Source: Pleurotus ostreatus/Saccharomyces cerevisiae fusant (Eukaryota; Opisthokonta). Taken from it: DNA of 25,801 nucleotides. This document shows positions 10,695 to 20,351 of this stretch, piece after piece (positions within the stretch are counted from its first letter, which is position 1; each line of letters opens with the position of its first letter). The notes under the pieces were generated by a model that had not been told where the DNA came from, made no database searches, and saw only the letters and a list, made by a program, of their open reading frames with translations. Location of the stretch: contig JAMQCK010000367.1 of assembly GCA_024196135.1 (NCBI GenBank), forward strand, positions 1 to 25,801. Direction: 5' to 3'. The position numbers and the translations under genes are program-made.

Positions 10695-13600
10695 ATGCGC
10701 CATAGCCCAAACCAGAAACCCAGACAAGAGACTACTAAACACCCGCTCACTGCTCCGACTACCGAGAATCAGCATGGACACCGGCAAGCTGTCGATGGCG
10801 GGCGCAGGATCAGCCTCCTGTGCGACCTCCCGCCCGAGTCGCGCACGCACATCACCGCGTACCTCGATCCCCCCTCGCTCGATGCGCTCGGGCAGACGTG
10901 CAAGCTCCTGCGCGCCCACGTAGCGGACGAGAGTACGTGGTATCACGCATTCCTCTGCCAGTTCCTCGGCGTGGGGCCCGAGGCGAGCCTGAGCGATGAG
11001 ACGGCCCTGCTTCTGAGGCGTCAGCAGAAGAGCTGGCGACTTGAGTTTGCCTATCGGCACAAGATGCGAGGGTACGTCCCCCGATCAGTCAGTCACCGTC
11101 ATGACTTGACAGACATGGCTCCCCCCCTCGCAGACGCTGGCAGCGATCGCGGAACACCACCGTCGTGCACTCGCCCGTGCATTCCTACGTGAACGCGATT
11201 CATCCCCTCGCCAACGGCGGCCTCCTGACGTGCTCCCTGCGCTATGGGATCGTCGCCCGATCGCACCCGCTGACAGGCAAGGTCGTGAAGGGCTTCCTCA
11301 GCGCATCGGGCGGAGGCGCAGGGCTCGGCATCGGCAACCCCAATCTCGAGTTCGCGCCCGACGCGACAGCGTGCGCGCTCACCTCCGAGGGCGCCACCGC
11401 GAGAGTCGCCTGGGGCTATCGCAACGGCCAGCTCGCGATCGTCATTGCGAAGAAAGCGATGGAAGGCAAGGTCGCGGCCGACTTCTTGCTCTGCCGCGTC
11501 GACGACGTTCACGAGGGCGCGGTCGTCGATGTCGTTTGGGAGCAGGACATGGTCGTGTCCGCCGCAGCCGACGGCAGGATCAAGATCTGGCAGAAGCGGC
11601 ACATGATACAGTGTCTGTGGACGTCGCCGAAGGATGAGCGCGCGGTCGTGCCGGTCAAGTGCGCGAAGGTCGTGTCGGCACTGGCGAGGGGCTTCATTGC
11701 CTGCGTTATGGAGAATGGGGATATCCTGATCTGGCGTGGCTTCATGCTGGGCGATGCGCAGGACGCGGGGACGCCGAGGGTGGATGCGGAGAATGTTGCA
11801 GCTGTGCGCGTGCCCTGCCCGCTGCCCAAACCGTCCTCGGAGAACCTCGTGGATACGCTGCCGGAGGTCCTCGCCTTCCACGCCGACAAGACGGCGCCCG
11901 AGCCAACGGTACTAGTCGCCTATCTCCAGCAGGCGCTCTTTTATCGCATCGCTGTCGCTGGCCCCGCAGACATACGCATATCAACTTACGGCGACCCCGC
12001 TTTCCGCCTCACCAGCGTCGCGCCCTTCTTCACCTCTGAACCCACCGAGCACTCCTTTGTTCTCGCCGGCGACCACCTAGGCACCATCGCTATCTACGAT
12101 TGGGCTGGCAAACAGGTGGTCACAAGCACCACCGACAGCTCCCCCCCCACCCACAAAACCCCCCCCTCCGCAAATTTGACGCGCACGACGCCGCGGTCAC
12201 CGCCCTCGCCTCGAACGGCGTCGTCATTGCCACGGGCTCCGCGCGCGGGGCGATACATGCCTATGATGCGCTCACGCTCGAGCGCGTAAGGACGTTCGAC
12301 GCGCTGGAGACCAGGAGCGCGAGTGGATTCACGAGTCCATTGTCTGCGGTGTCGGCGATTGCGTTCTCGAGTGGGGAGGCGCCAGCGAAGGACAAGGAAA
12401 AGAACAGGGACAAAGAAACTCGGGAGATGCTCCTCGCCACCGTCGGGGACGAGGTGCTGGCGTGGCAGCTGGGGAAGGTGCCGAAGACGCAGCGCCATGT
12501 TATGGTCGGCGCAAAGGGCAAGGGGCGCGCGTGGAGGGAGAGGGTGCAGTATGAACGTGAGTGGCTTTGTGCTGTGCGCGTTGGGGAGTCCTGTGCGCGT
12601 CGGGGAGCTCGAGGCTGATATACTCTACAGAGAAAATCGAGATCAGGGAGGGCATGGCGACGGCGAAGGATGCCGACCGCAATTTTCCTGATCGCCACCT
12701 ATCTAATAGCAACTTCTCTCAAGGCAACGTGAACAAACAGGCGCGGGTGCAGCAGGCGAAGATGGACGCGCTGGGGCTCGACGAGGCGGAGGCGCTGGAG
12801 TATGTGATGATGCTGAGCCGGGAGGAGGCGGTGGAGAGGGAGAGGGAGGCGGAGCGCGTGAGGGAGCTGTTTGGGGATGCGCGCGCGGTGGATGACGGCC
12901 CGCAAGCCACACTCGACGAAGGCGTGTTTGAAGGCGATTTCGACAGCGCGTCGCTAGCGGGCGCGGACAATGCGTCGCTGGCAGGCGTCGACGATGCGTC
13001 GCTGGCGGGCGTCGATGACTCCCCGGGGTCGTCGGGCATTTCGTCGTTGTCGTATGCCGGCTCGTCCTCGTCTGCGGAACAGCAGCAAGGCGGGAAGGGG
13101 AGGCAGAACGTGAATGGGCAGGAAAGGCAGGGCGCGTCGCCGTCAGCTGGACGACCCATCCCTCCTTCTGCGTCGTCGCGGCGCACATCATCGCTAGCTT
13201 CATCGGCTTGGGCATCGCCACCAGCTTCATCGTCGCGGTGCACATCCCCGCCAGCCACCTCGGCTTGGGCCTCCCTCCCCTCGCCCTCCCTCGCACCCGC
13301 CAGCCTGGATGACGAGGTCGCGTTCCCGTCTGTATCGCCGCATACGCCGTCGTCGTCGGTGCGCGCGAGTCCACCCTCGACGACGCAGTCGGCGTGGAGT
13401 ACACCACTGCGCGCGAGTCCTCCGTCGTCATCGGTACAGTCGGCTTGGGGTACGCCGTTGCGGATGACTCCTGGCTCGGGCAGGATAAGGGTGTCGGGAT
13501 CGGGGCCGGACGTGTCCGCTGCTATCACGTCGGCGGCTGGCGCGTGGAGTTCTGTGTCCGCTGCATCGCCGCGCTCGCCCGAGACGAGGACATCGCCGCG

Positions 13601-13772
13601 CTCGTCGACGGTCAATGACGTCCAGCCTGAGCCATCCGCACCACGCCCACCAACAACCGAGGACAACGAGGTCATGGGCGACACGGAGAATATGGACGAC
13701 ATGGACGACGACCTGCGGTACGCTATCGAACTTAGCTTGGCGGAGGCGAGGAGTCGAGGGGAGGCTGTTTAG
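10695..13772 (+). CDS. F-box / WD40 repeat protein with C-terminal ubiquitin-interacting motif
   Basis: Likely substrate adaptor of an SCF ubiquitin ligase. An F-box-like segment (LLCDLPPESRTHITAYL, then LDALGQTCKLLR) is followed by WD-type blades such as VVWEQDMVVSAAADGRIKIWQK, GFIACVMENGDILIWRG, TIAIYDWAGK and VTALASNGVVIATGSARGAIHAYDALT. The last exon has a helical LEYVMMLSREEA piece that resembles a UIM, a long Ser/Ala/Pro-rich linker, and a canonical UIM, DLRYAIELSLAEA. Introns: 11072-11133 and 12557-12630. Between 12109 and 12175 the frame shifts by 2 nt inside C-rich runs with no acceptable intron; see findings. The start is uncertain: 10695 is the nearest in-frame ATG, while ATG 10774 has a good context but is out of frame. 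It resembles fission yeast Pof10 in layout, from memory only. Confidence 0.8.
12946..13018 (+). repeat. In-frame 24-bp tandem repeat coding ASLAGVDD-like units
   Basis: Three copies of a 24-bp unit lie in the last exon of the F-box/WD40 gene and encode an eight-residue repeat (SLAGADNA, SLAGVDDA, SLAGVDDS). They sit in the disordered linker before the C-terminal UIM. Further along the linker, SAWASPP-, SAWSTPLRASPP- and SAWGTPLRMTP-like pieces recur more loosely (about 13200-13480). The linker therefore seems to grow by small duplications without breaking the frame. Confidence 0.8.
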
Positions 13773-14118
13773 GATAGGGGAAAGGGCAGGCTGTATATGA
13801 TAGGGGATAGGGGACGACGTGCAGGATGTGGGCGACGACGTGCAGAATACCCATTACGTGGCCTCGCAAGTATCTTTCAAGTTAGTATGCGTACACCTGT
13901 GTCCTCATTGGATAAGATAGTCAGGATAAACAGCTACATGACGCTTCAGTTTACAGTGCGCAGTTTTGCAGTTTCGAGGACACGTCGAGGGCTGATCTCA
14001 GCGAGACGCCACAAACTCCGAAGATTGCTTGGTCCAGCTTACATATGTTTGGACTGCAAACTCATGTCACTACTGCATGCAGGCGCCGCGCCACGTTGAC
14101 TTACACTTGTCCTGAACC
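13773..14118. other. Short intergenic region
   Basis: About 350 bp between the F-box/WD40 stop and HNH-like gene B. Just after the stop there is a small imperfect direct repeat: GATAGGGG occurs twice near 13798-13812 and a GACGACGTGCAG unit occurs twice (about 13814-13845). No gene was seen; the promoter of gene B should lie at the right end. Confidence 0.5.
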
Positions 14119-15537
14119 ATGGCTCATATCGTGCAGATCAACAATCGCGAGGTTATACGCCTCCCTCTTGGTCGTCGCCAGATACCCCCCCAACAACCTG
14201 TAAGACCCGTCTTTACGGAGCAAAGCTGGTCGACGCCCAGGGATGATGGCTTACTGGCCACGCTTTTGCGGCTGGATCGTCGGTCGCTGTTCACTGGATC
14301 CACTGCCGATCTTGAAGTGGCCTATCTCATTCCTCCTCATTCCAAGGATGCGTCGGAAGCGGCCCACGTCGTGAGCCTGACGCCCTTTACTGTGATCAGC
14401 GCTGATGGGCTTGGCATGCATAGGAAGAGGTGTGCAATCGCCTCAAAATTGGGTGTGCTGACGGAGCATCTTTTCGTCTACATGGCCTCATGAACACCTT
14501 TCTTCGTGCGTGACAGTCTCCTTCTCTTGCTACAAAGTATCTCATCGATGTCGTGTAGTTGAATCATCCCTTCGAGTTCATCTGGATGATCTTGCATCGT
14601 TTTGCATCGCCCTCCCGTTTGTCGAGTTCTGTAGTCTCTGCGATCAACTTCAGCTTGACAATCAAGAGTGGTCGGAGCGAGCGAAACAGGATCCCACCGC
14701 ACAGCGTATACTGGGTGTACGGATCCTATTCACTGCCTCTTATTATGCGCTCACGACACCTTACAGAGCCACGAACCACGCCTTCATCCGTACGAAATCC
14801 AGCAGCTGGCCTTCTATAGGCTTTCGCCCGCTTTCCTCCCAGACGATACGGCCATCCAAATTCTACCCAGCGAATGTCGCACCCTCGATCAACCATGCCC
14901 GAACCCTTCACCTGTCCTGCAGAAACCCGCGATCTACGACGAGCTTATCTGCGAAATGCCCTATCCCCCATCTCTCCGAGCGCGGAAGGACAAGTTGTCG
15001 CCTCTTGCGTTGCTCATCAACGCGCACTACAAACTCCAGACATACATGGCGAGGGAGCACAGAAGACGCCGGTGTTTCCACCTGGAGCAGTACTGCCTTT
15101 TCCTGAATCGCTTCATGGACTTGCTGTACTTCGTGCCACCTTCGGGACCGGAGGGTGCACCCGATTCATCGGTCGCCGAAAGTACCGGTACGTCGTTGGC
15201 GGACGCTAGCGATCGCAACAGGTCGTTCGACCGCGGCGACACTCCAGCAGACGCCCACGAGACACCGGATGAAGATGATCTGATCAACGGACTGACGACT
15301 GAGGAGATGGACGAGGTCATCCGGCAGGTCTCCAATCCTCGCGCTACAGATGCAGCGAGAGTGGAAGCAGCGATGCTGATGTTTGGGATGGCCGGTCGTG
15401 AGTTGCAGTGTATGTGTTGCAACGTGATTGCTGATGAAAGACAGGTGCCCGACAACCCGACGATCCGTTTCGTTGGCTTTAAAGGCTACCTAGTCTCAGA
15501 AAGAGTTGCGCGCCCGTACCTGTATGACTATAACTAA
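14119..15537 (+). CDS. HNH-like family protein B, catalytic histidines replaced
   Basis: Close paralogue of gene A. Exons 14119-14370, 14424-14505, 14559-14716 and 14767-15537 give 420 residues with agreeing phases. A GTGAGT..GACAG segment near 15399-15444 might be a further intron, which would end the protein near 15484. The nuclease-like core LLRLDRRSLFTG is followed by AYLIPP (Tyr69 in place of His). The second histidine position of the family (ESSLHVNWD in gene C) reads ESSLRVHLD here, with Arg117. The N-type segment GLMN is kept. The C-terminal half carries the same LALLINAHYKL, MAREHRRRR and FLNRFMDLLYFVPP blocks as gene A, followed by an acidic Asp/Glu-rich region (TPDEDDLING). It is probably not a nuclease, but the open frame and intact splice sites suggest a maintained protein. 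Confidence 0.7.
14595..15395 (+). repeat. Segmental duplication, copy 2 (partner 3225-4025)
   Basis: Exons 3-4 and the 50-bp intron of gene B match gene A closely, including silent sites and the intron. The differences are scattered single substitutions, with no visible insertions over most of the block. The first exons of A and B are similar only at protein level, so either the first exons evolved fast or the 3' part has been homogenised by gene conversion. Confidence 0.85.
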
Positions 15538-15930
15538 GACGTGAAGTGCTTGACACAATGCACAGACGATGGCTATACTGCCACAGTTGTGTTTGGTACC
15601 GACATCACAATCAAACTCCCGGCGTCTGGACTGGTTGTCGGGCGAATCTGAACCTGGCCCGGACTGTCCGGCAGCGAGTGATGCGCGATGCCCCGATAGC
15701 CAAGAGCTTGGCCGAACACCATGAGTAAAATTGCGCAGGTTTGGTCCAGGCTCCCATAAATGATTATAATACTGGGCAGATCGGTGATAGGGATGGCCAC
15801 TGCGACCTGGGAAAGATGGAGGTCATCGATTAATCGATAATCTTCCATCATCCCACGACTATGCTCCGCTCCTCACGCAGGACTCCTTGTCTTCCTCCTC
15901 CATCGCAGCAACATCTGAGCTCTCCTCATC
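15538..15930. other. Intergenic region between genes B and C
   Basis: About 390 bp with no supported gene. It contains a perfect 14-bp palindrome, ATCGATTAATCGAT, at 15825-15838, roughly 90 bp before the start of gene C, which could be a dimeric factor site or chance. A CT-rich stretch (15880-15925) directly precedes the ATG of gene C. Confidence 0.5.
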
Positions 15931-17143
15931 ATGTCCCACATCGCGTCGTATAACGGGACGAACATCATTGGATTGCCAATGCCAGCTTACCGGCTCCCCG
16001 AAAACCCACTCATCATGGATAGAGATCCGTCTAGCATCGGCGATGGCAGTCAGGCCACCGATGCCCAGCGTACTAAGAGCTTCAGAACGCTGCTGCTGCG
16101 TAAGGATATGCGCAGCCTCGTTACTGGAAGTCCTGCGACGGATCTGCAGGGCTGCCATATCCTTAACGCTGTCCGTGTCGGCAGCAGTAGCAGTCCTCAG
16201 AGGGCCACTAAGGAGAAACAGCGGCAGAGCGTGGTGGGTGCCTGTGTCTGGTATCCTGCTCACTATTCTTGGGCACTCAACAAGTTGTCAGATCGCGCTC
16301 TGTAACCACCTTGGCTTCGGTGGAATGAACTTACCGCCAGCTTTCGATCTGGACAACATCATGAATGGTATCCTGCGTACGCTCCGATCACCTTCCCTTC
16401 TATCACTGGGTCTGCTCACATATTCTGACTAGTCGAAAGTTCCCTCCACGTCAACTGGGACATGTATGCGACGTTCGCCATCATTGTGCCCCAAACGCAC
16501 CTCTTGAAGATGATTGACCAGCTTCGAAGGGACAACGCGATCTGGGATCAGAAGGCAGAGACCGATGAAAGGGCGGTACGAGTTTTGGGGGTGCGTTCTT
16601 TGCTCTTCAAGCTGTCAGCCTGTGACATAAGTCTAACCTGTGAAATAGGTTGCAGAACCAAGAGTTCACAACTACACGATCGAAGAGCTGACCGTCGTGG
16701 CGTTGTCGCCTGCCTTTCTGCCGCAGGGTAGCTCTCTCGCTGTTCTGTCACACGAGCATCGCTCTCTGGTCAACACGCACCCAACTGCATGGCAGCAGCG
16801 ACGACTAGACATCGGAAACCAGCACTGCCTTTCCTTCCCATTGCCACCTTCCCACCGTGGGCGCGCGGAACAGCTCTCGATCTTTGCGCTCATCGTGAAT
16901 GCATTCCACAAATTCCGAATGTGGCGTCTGCGACAGGCTTCAGACGATGCCATGATTCGCGCAAGTGCTCACTCCACATCTTTCCTAACGAGCTACGAAA
17001 CCGCGTTGGAGGCTGGCATGAGAGAGATTTTTTACGTCCCCTTCACACTTGATCCGAACGTATTGACGCCAAGGACCGGTAATGCACCGCTCCCACCGCA
17101 GTCATTTGCTAGCGTCGGAGAGCCGATGGAGGTGGATGAATGA
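15931..17143 (+). CDS. HNH-like nuclease-family protein C, H-N-H pattern retained
   Basis: Exons 15931-16233, 16292-16367, 16433-16590 and 16649-17143 give 343 residues with agreeing phases; exon 3 is 158 nt, exactly as in gene B. The core reads LLLRKDMRSLVTG (about 54-66) then GCHILN with His76, an Asn-bearing DNIMN (123-126), and SLHVNWD with His132. That order resembles HNH_2-type domains (VTG..HI.P, N.L.L, LH..FD). A zinc-binding cysteine set is not obvious. The C-terminal half keeps family blocks (LSPAFLP, ALIVNAFHKFRMW, REIFYVPF) at lower similarity to A and B, and ends with an acidic PMEVDE. The first-exon donor could be 16231 or 16234. A host nuclease-like role is inferred from the motif only; activity is unproven. 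Confidence 0.65.
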
Positions 17144-17689
17144 TCTTTCGGTTGTATACAGGTAAGATTGAGTTCTTCTTAACAGCCAGATATTGAAGAG
17201 CGTCCGACAGACGCAGTGCCAGTACTAGTGATACGATTCTCTGTTTCTGCCGTCCATATTGTTTGTCGAACGCACCAGCGGCGTGCACGCGCGCCCAAAA
17301 GCAAATTGTACTTACTTGACTCTGCTGTGTATTGAACAAGTCCTTGCAAATTATAAGTCTGCAACATACTCATTCCAGTCGAGAGAATCCAGTCGTAGAG
17401 AGATACAGGTGGTAAGAAAGTACGGCGCGTGCAGCTACGCCGCGATCGTTGCTGTCGAACGACAGGCGACGTTAACTGCCGACGAAGGACGAGCGACTGC
17501 CCAAGCCCTGGACGGCCGATGCGGTGGAAGCAAATACCCAAGCGCTAACCTACACCCTCGTCAAGGATGCTTCAGCCGTCCTCGTCTGAGTCGCGGTCGC
17601 CGGCCACGCGGAGAAGCAGTCACCGACAATGTGTGCTCGCACCCGACACCCCCGTCGCGTTCGCACCCGATGCCCCCACGATATTGATC
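17144..17689. other. Intergenic region with no supported gene
   Basis: About 550 bp between gene C and the inverted F-box/WD40 copy. Open frames of 76-142 codons occur on both strands without family patterns. The right edge (about 17690) is where similarity to the last exon of the parent F-box/WD40 gene fades, so a duplication breakpoint should lie near it. Confidence 0.45.
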
Positions 17690-18544
17690 CGCAATGGCGT
17701 ATGCCCCCTCTCTCATCCTATTCTTCTCTACAAGCACGCGTCAGCCTCGCGTTCACTCTGCACCCTCTCACTCCAGCCACGCCCCTTGCCTTTCGCGCTA
17801 ACCGCAACATGCCGCGTCGTCTTCGGCGCTACTGCCGAGCCACCCTTGTCCTTCCTCGACGTTCGCCAGCAGCGTCCTCTTGTCGTTCGGCACCATCACC
17901 GTCCGCTCCGCGCGTACCATCCCTCAACCCTTGCCTCCTCACCTCCCAAAGAACAAGCGCCGACACCGCGGACAGCGGGCTCGCAAACCCACTCGCGCTG
18001 AGGTTCACAGACCCACTCGTGATTCTCGACCTCAGCGCGTCGTAGGCGTGGGTCGTCCCCCGCGCGGAGCGCCGTTGGAGGCGAGGGCGGTAACCGCAAC
18101 ATTGTACGTGCCGAATTTGTGAAGGGGAAAGATGAGGGAGGATGGCGCTTCCTGAAGTCGATGGAGGATGCGGCGCTGGGGACGAAGGAGGATGGTGAGT
18201 CGCCGATGGGGCTGGTCCCATGAACACAAATGGAGTTGGACCCATAAGTGCCGATGGACCATCCCCGGTCGTAGATAACCCCGATATCGAGGTGGTTGGC
18301 AGCGAGAACGACGGCATACTCGATGGGCTTGACGCGCAGAAGGGCTCTACGCTCGCGAGGCAGAACGCTGCGTCGCCGTAGGGGGCCAGAGACAGCGACA
18401 CAAGGGGAGAACACCTGCTGGCGGTGGGCGAGTGGCTACCGTGGGCTCGGGTGCTGTCTTGTCGGCGTGGATGGCAACGCATCTACGAGGTTCTCCGAGT
18501 GTGACTTTGCGAGCGGACAGGACACGCGCACGACTTCCACATTC

Positions 18545-18610
18545 TCTGCGTCAACCCTCGGCGTTCTCAGCGTCAACCCTCTGCGTTCTCTGCATCAACC
18601 CTCTGCGTCC
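18545..18610. repeat. Short tandem repeat (about 18-22 bp unit) inside the pseudogene
   Basis: Units of the type CGTCAACCCTCNGCGTTCTC occur about three to four times with small changes. The parent gene has a single equivalent at about 11775-11795 (coding VDAENV), so the array arose after the duplication. Confidence 0.8.
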
Positions 18611-18664
18611 CCGCCTCCTGCGGGCCCCCCCCCCCCAGCACGAAGCCGCGCCGAACCATGACAT

Positions 18665-18745
18665 CCCCGTTGTCCATAACGCAGGTGACGTCCTCGTTGT
18701 CCATAACGCAGGCGACATCCCCGTTGTCCCTAACGCAGGCGACGT
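18665..18745. repeat. 27-bp tandem repeat, three copies, inside the pseudogene
   Basis: Three adjacent 27-bp units (18665-18691, 18692-18718, 18719-18745) share the core TTGTCCATAACGCAGG. On the minus strand each encodes a nine-residue unit (ACVMDNGDV-like) matching one ACVMENGDI in the parent at about 11699-11726. The unit length keeps the reading frame. Confidence 0.9.
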
Positions 18746-18924
18746 ACCCCCTCGCCAGCGCCAACACAGCCCTGGCGCACTTGACGGGCACAACCGCACC
18801 CTCGTCCCTCGCGGACATCCACAAGCAATGCACGGCGGCATGCTGCTTCTGCCAAATCTTCACTCTCCCATCCTCCGCCGCAGACACCACCAGGTCCTGC
18901 TCCCAAACAACGTTGACGACCGCG

Positions 18925-19085
18925 CCCTCGTGCATGTCGTCGACCGCGCCCTCGTGCAAGTCGTCGGCGCGGCATAGCAAGTGCAAGTCGTCGGCGCTCC
19001 CTCGTGCAAGTCGACGACCGCGCCCTCGTGCAAGTCGTCGACGCGGCATAGCAAGTGCATGTCGCCGGCGCGGCATAGCAAGAGG
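18925..19085. repeat. Compound tandem repeat from the DDVHEGAVVD segment
   Basis: CCTCGTGCAAGTCGTCG-type and GGCGCGGCATAGCAAG-type pieces alternate about five and three times. Both derive from one stretch of the parent (about 11490-11530, coding LCRVDDVHEGAVV). Different nested units have been duplicated more than once, so the array is irregular. Confidence 0.75.
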
Positions 19086-19223
19086 TCTGCCGCAGCCCTC
19101 TTGATATGCCGCAGCCTTCCCGTCTATCGCCTTCTTCGCGATGACGATCGCGAGCTGGCCGTTGCGACGACGTTCGCGAGCTGGCCGTTGCGATAGCCCC
19201 GGGGGACACGCGCGGTGGCGCCC

Positions 19224-19300
19224 TCGGAGGTGAGTGCGCGCGGCGAAGCCATCGGAGGTGAGCGCGCGCGGCGAAGCCATCGCAGGTGAGCGCGCACGCC
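19224..19300. repeat. 28-bp tandem repeat, about 2.6 copies
   Basis: Units at 19224-19251 and 19252-19279 differ at one base (GTGAGTG/GTGAGCG) and a partial third follows. The parent has one copy near 11375-11395 (ACALTSEGAT). Just to the left (19145-19193) a GCGAGCTGGCCGTTGCGA unit is also doubled. Confidence 0.85.
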
Positions 19301-19440
19301 GTCGCGTCGGGCGCGAACTCGAAATTGGGGTTGCCGATGCCGAGCCCTGCACCACCGCCCGATACGCTGAGGAAGCCCTTCACGACTTTTCCTGTCAGCG
19401 GGTACGAGCGGGCGACGATCCCGTAGCGCAGGGAGAACGT

Positions 19441-19631
19441 CAAGAGGCCGCCGTCGGCGAGGGGATGGATCTCGTTCACGTAGGAGTGCACGGGGCGCGT
19501 CAGGAGGCCGCCATTGGCTAGGGGATGGATCGCGTTCACGTAGGAGTGCACGGGGCGCGTTCACGTAGGATTGCACGGGGCGCGTTCACGAAGGAGTGCA
19601 CGGGGCGCGTTCACGTAGGAGTGCACGGGCG
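19441..19631. repeat. Nested tandem repeats: 60-bp x 2 then 25-bp x 3
   Basis: Two 60-bp units (19441-19500, 19501-19560) are followed by three 25-bp units (19561-19585, 19586-19610, 19611-19631) of TCACGTAGGAGTGCACGGGG type. The 25-bp unit is itself the right end of the 60-bp unit. On the minus strand the 60-bp unit repeats the parent's SYVNAIHPLANGGLLT segment in frame; the 25-bp units break the frame. Confidence 0.9.
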
Positions 19632-19682
19632 AGTGCAAAACGATGGTGTTCCGCGAGCGCTGCCGGCGTCTGCGAACGGGAC

Positions 19683-19735
19683 CCCATGTCAGAAGGGGGG
19701 ACCATGTCGGAAGGGGGGACCATGTCAGTCGACAA
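19683..19735. repeat. 18-bp tandem repeat in the copied intron
   Basis: CATGTCAGAAGGGGGGAC and a near-identical CATGTCGGAAGGGGGGAC stand side by side, with a partial third copy. The parent intron has one GACATGGCTCCCCCCC at about 11111-11126, so even non-coding DNA of the copy has been multiplied. Confidence 0.85.
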
Positions 19736-19824
19736 TAAATGCAAGGAAACCGACAGCCGACAAGCAATGCGAGGAAACCGATCGAACGACGCACCCTCGC
19801 ATATTGGGTCGATAGGCGAACTCG

Positions 19825-19940
19825 AGCCGCCAGCTCTTCTGCTGGCGCCTGAGGAGCAGCTCTTCAGCTGGCGCCTGAGGAGCAGCTCTTCTGCTGACGC
19901 GCCGTCTCATTGCTGAGGCTCGCCTGACGCGCCGTCTCAT
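19825..19940. repeat. Tandem repeats of the LLLRRQQKSW segment
   Basis: CAGCTCTTCTGCTGGCGCCTGAGGAG-like units occur about three times, followed by two copies of CTGACGCGCCGTCTCAT. On the minus strand these repeat the parent's ETALLLRRQQKSW coding stretch (about 10999-11037). Confidence 0.85.
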
Positions 19941-20104
19941 CGCCTCGGGCCTGACGCCGAGGAACTAGCAGAGGAACGCGTGGTGCCGGGTACTCTCGGC
20001 CGCTACGTGGGTGCGCAGGAGCCTGCACGTCTGCCCGAGCGCATCGAGCGAGGAGGGGTCGAGGTACGCCGTGACGTGGGTGCGCGACTCGGGCGGGGGG
20101 TCGC

Positions 20105-20335
20105 ACGGGAGGCTGATCCTGCGACCGGCATCACCCTCAATCCTGCGACCGCCGTCGCCATTGGTCCTGCGACCGCGGTCGCCCTCAATCCTGCGACCTT
20201 CGTCGCCCTCGCTCCCGCTACCTTCGTCGCCCCTGGTCCCGCTACCTTCATCGCTTCTGCGCCGTTACCTTCATCGCTTCTGCGCCGCTACCTTCATCGC
20301 TTCTGCGACCTTCGCCTCCATCTTCCCCTTGACAC
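20105..20335. repeat. Degenerate tandem repeats around the copied translation start
   Basis: Units of about 21 bp with CCTGCGACCGCCGTCGCC-like and, further right, about 24-bp ACCTTCATCGCTTCTGCGCC-like sequence occur about nine to ten times in total. They appear to grow from a single GTCGATGGCGGGCGCAGGAT in the parent (about 10792-10811). Confidence 0.75.
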
Positions 20336-20351
20336 AGTCTGATCCACCCTG

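Noticed and set aside
11099..11881. 260-codon minus-strand open frame
   Set aside because: Antisense to the WD40 exon, with Arg/His-rich composition typical of complement frames in GC-rich genes.
12719..13702. 327-codon minus-strand open frame opposite the F-box/WD40 linker
   Set aside because: Antisense shadow of a GC-rich, Ser/Ala-rich coding exon; the plus strand carries the UIM and consistent splicing.
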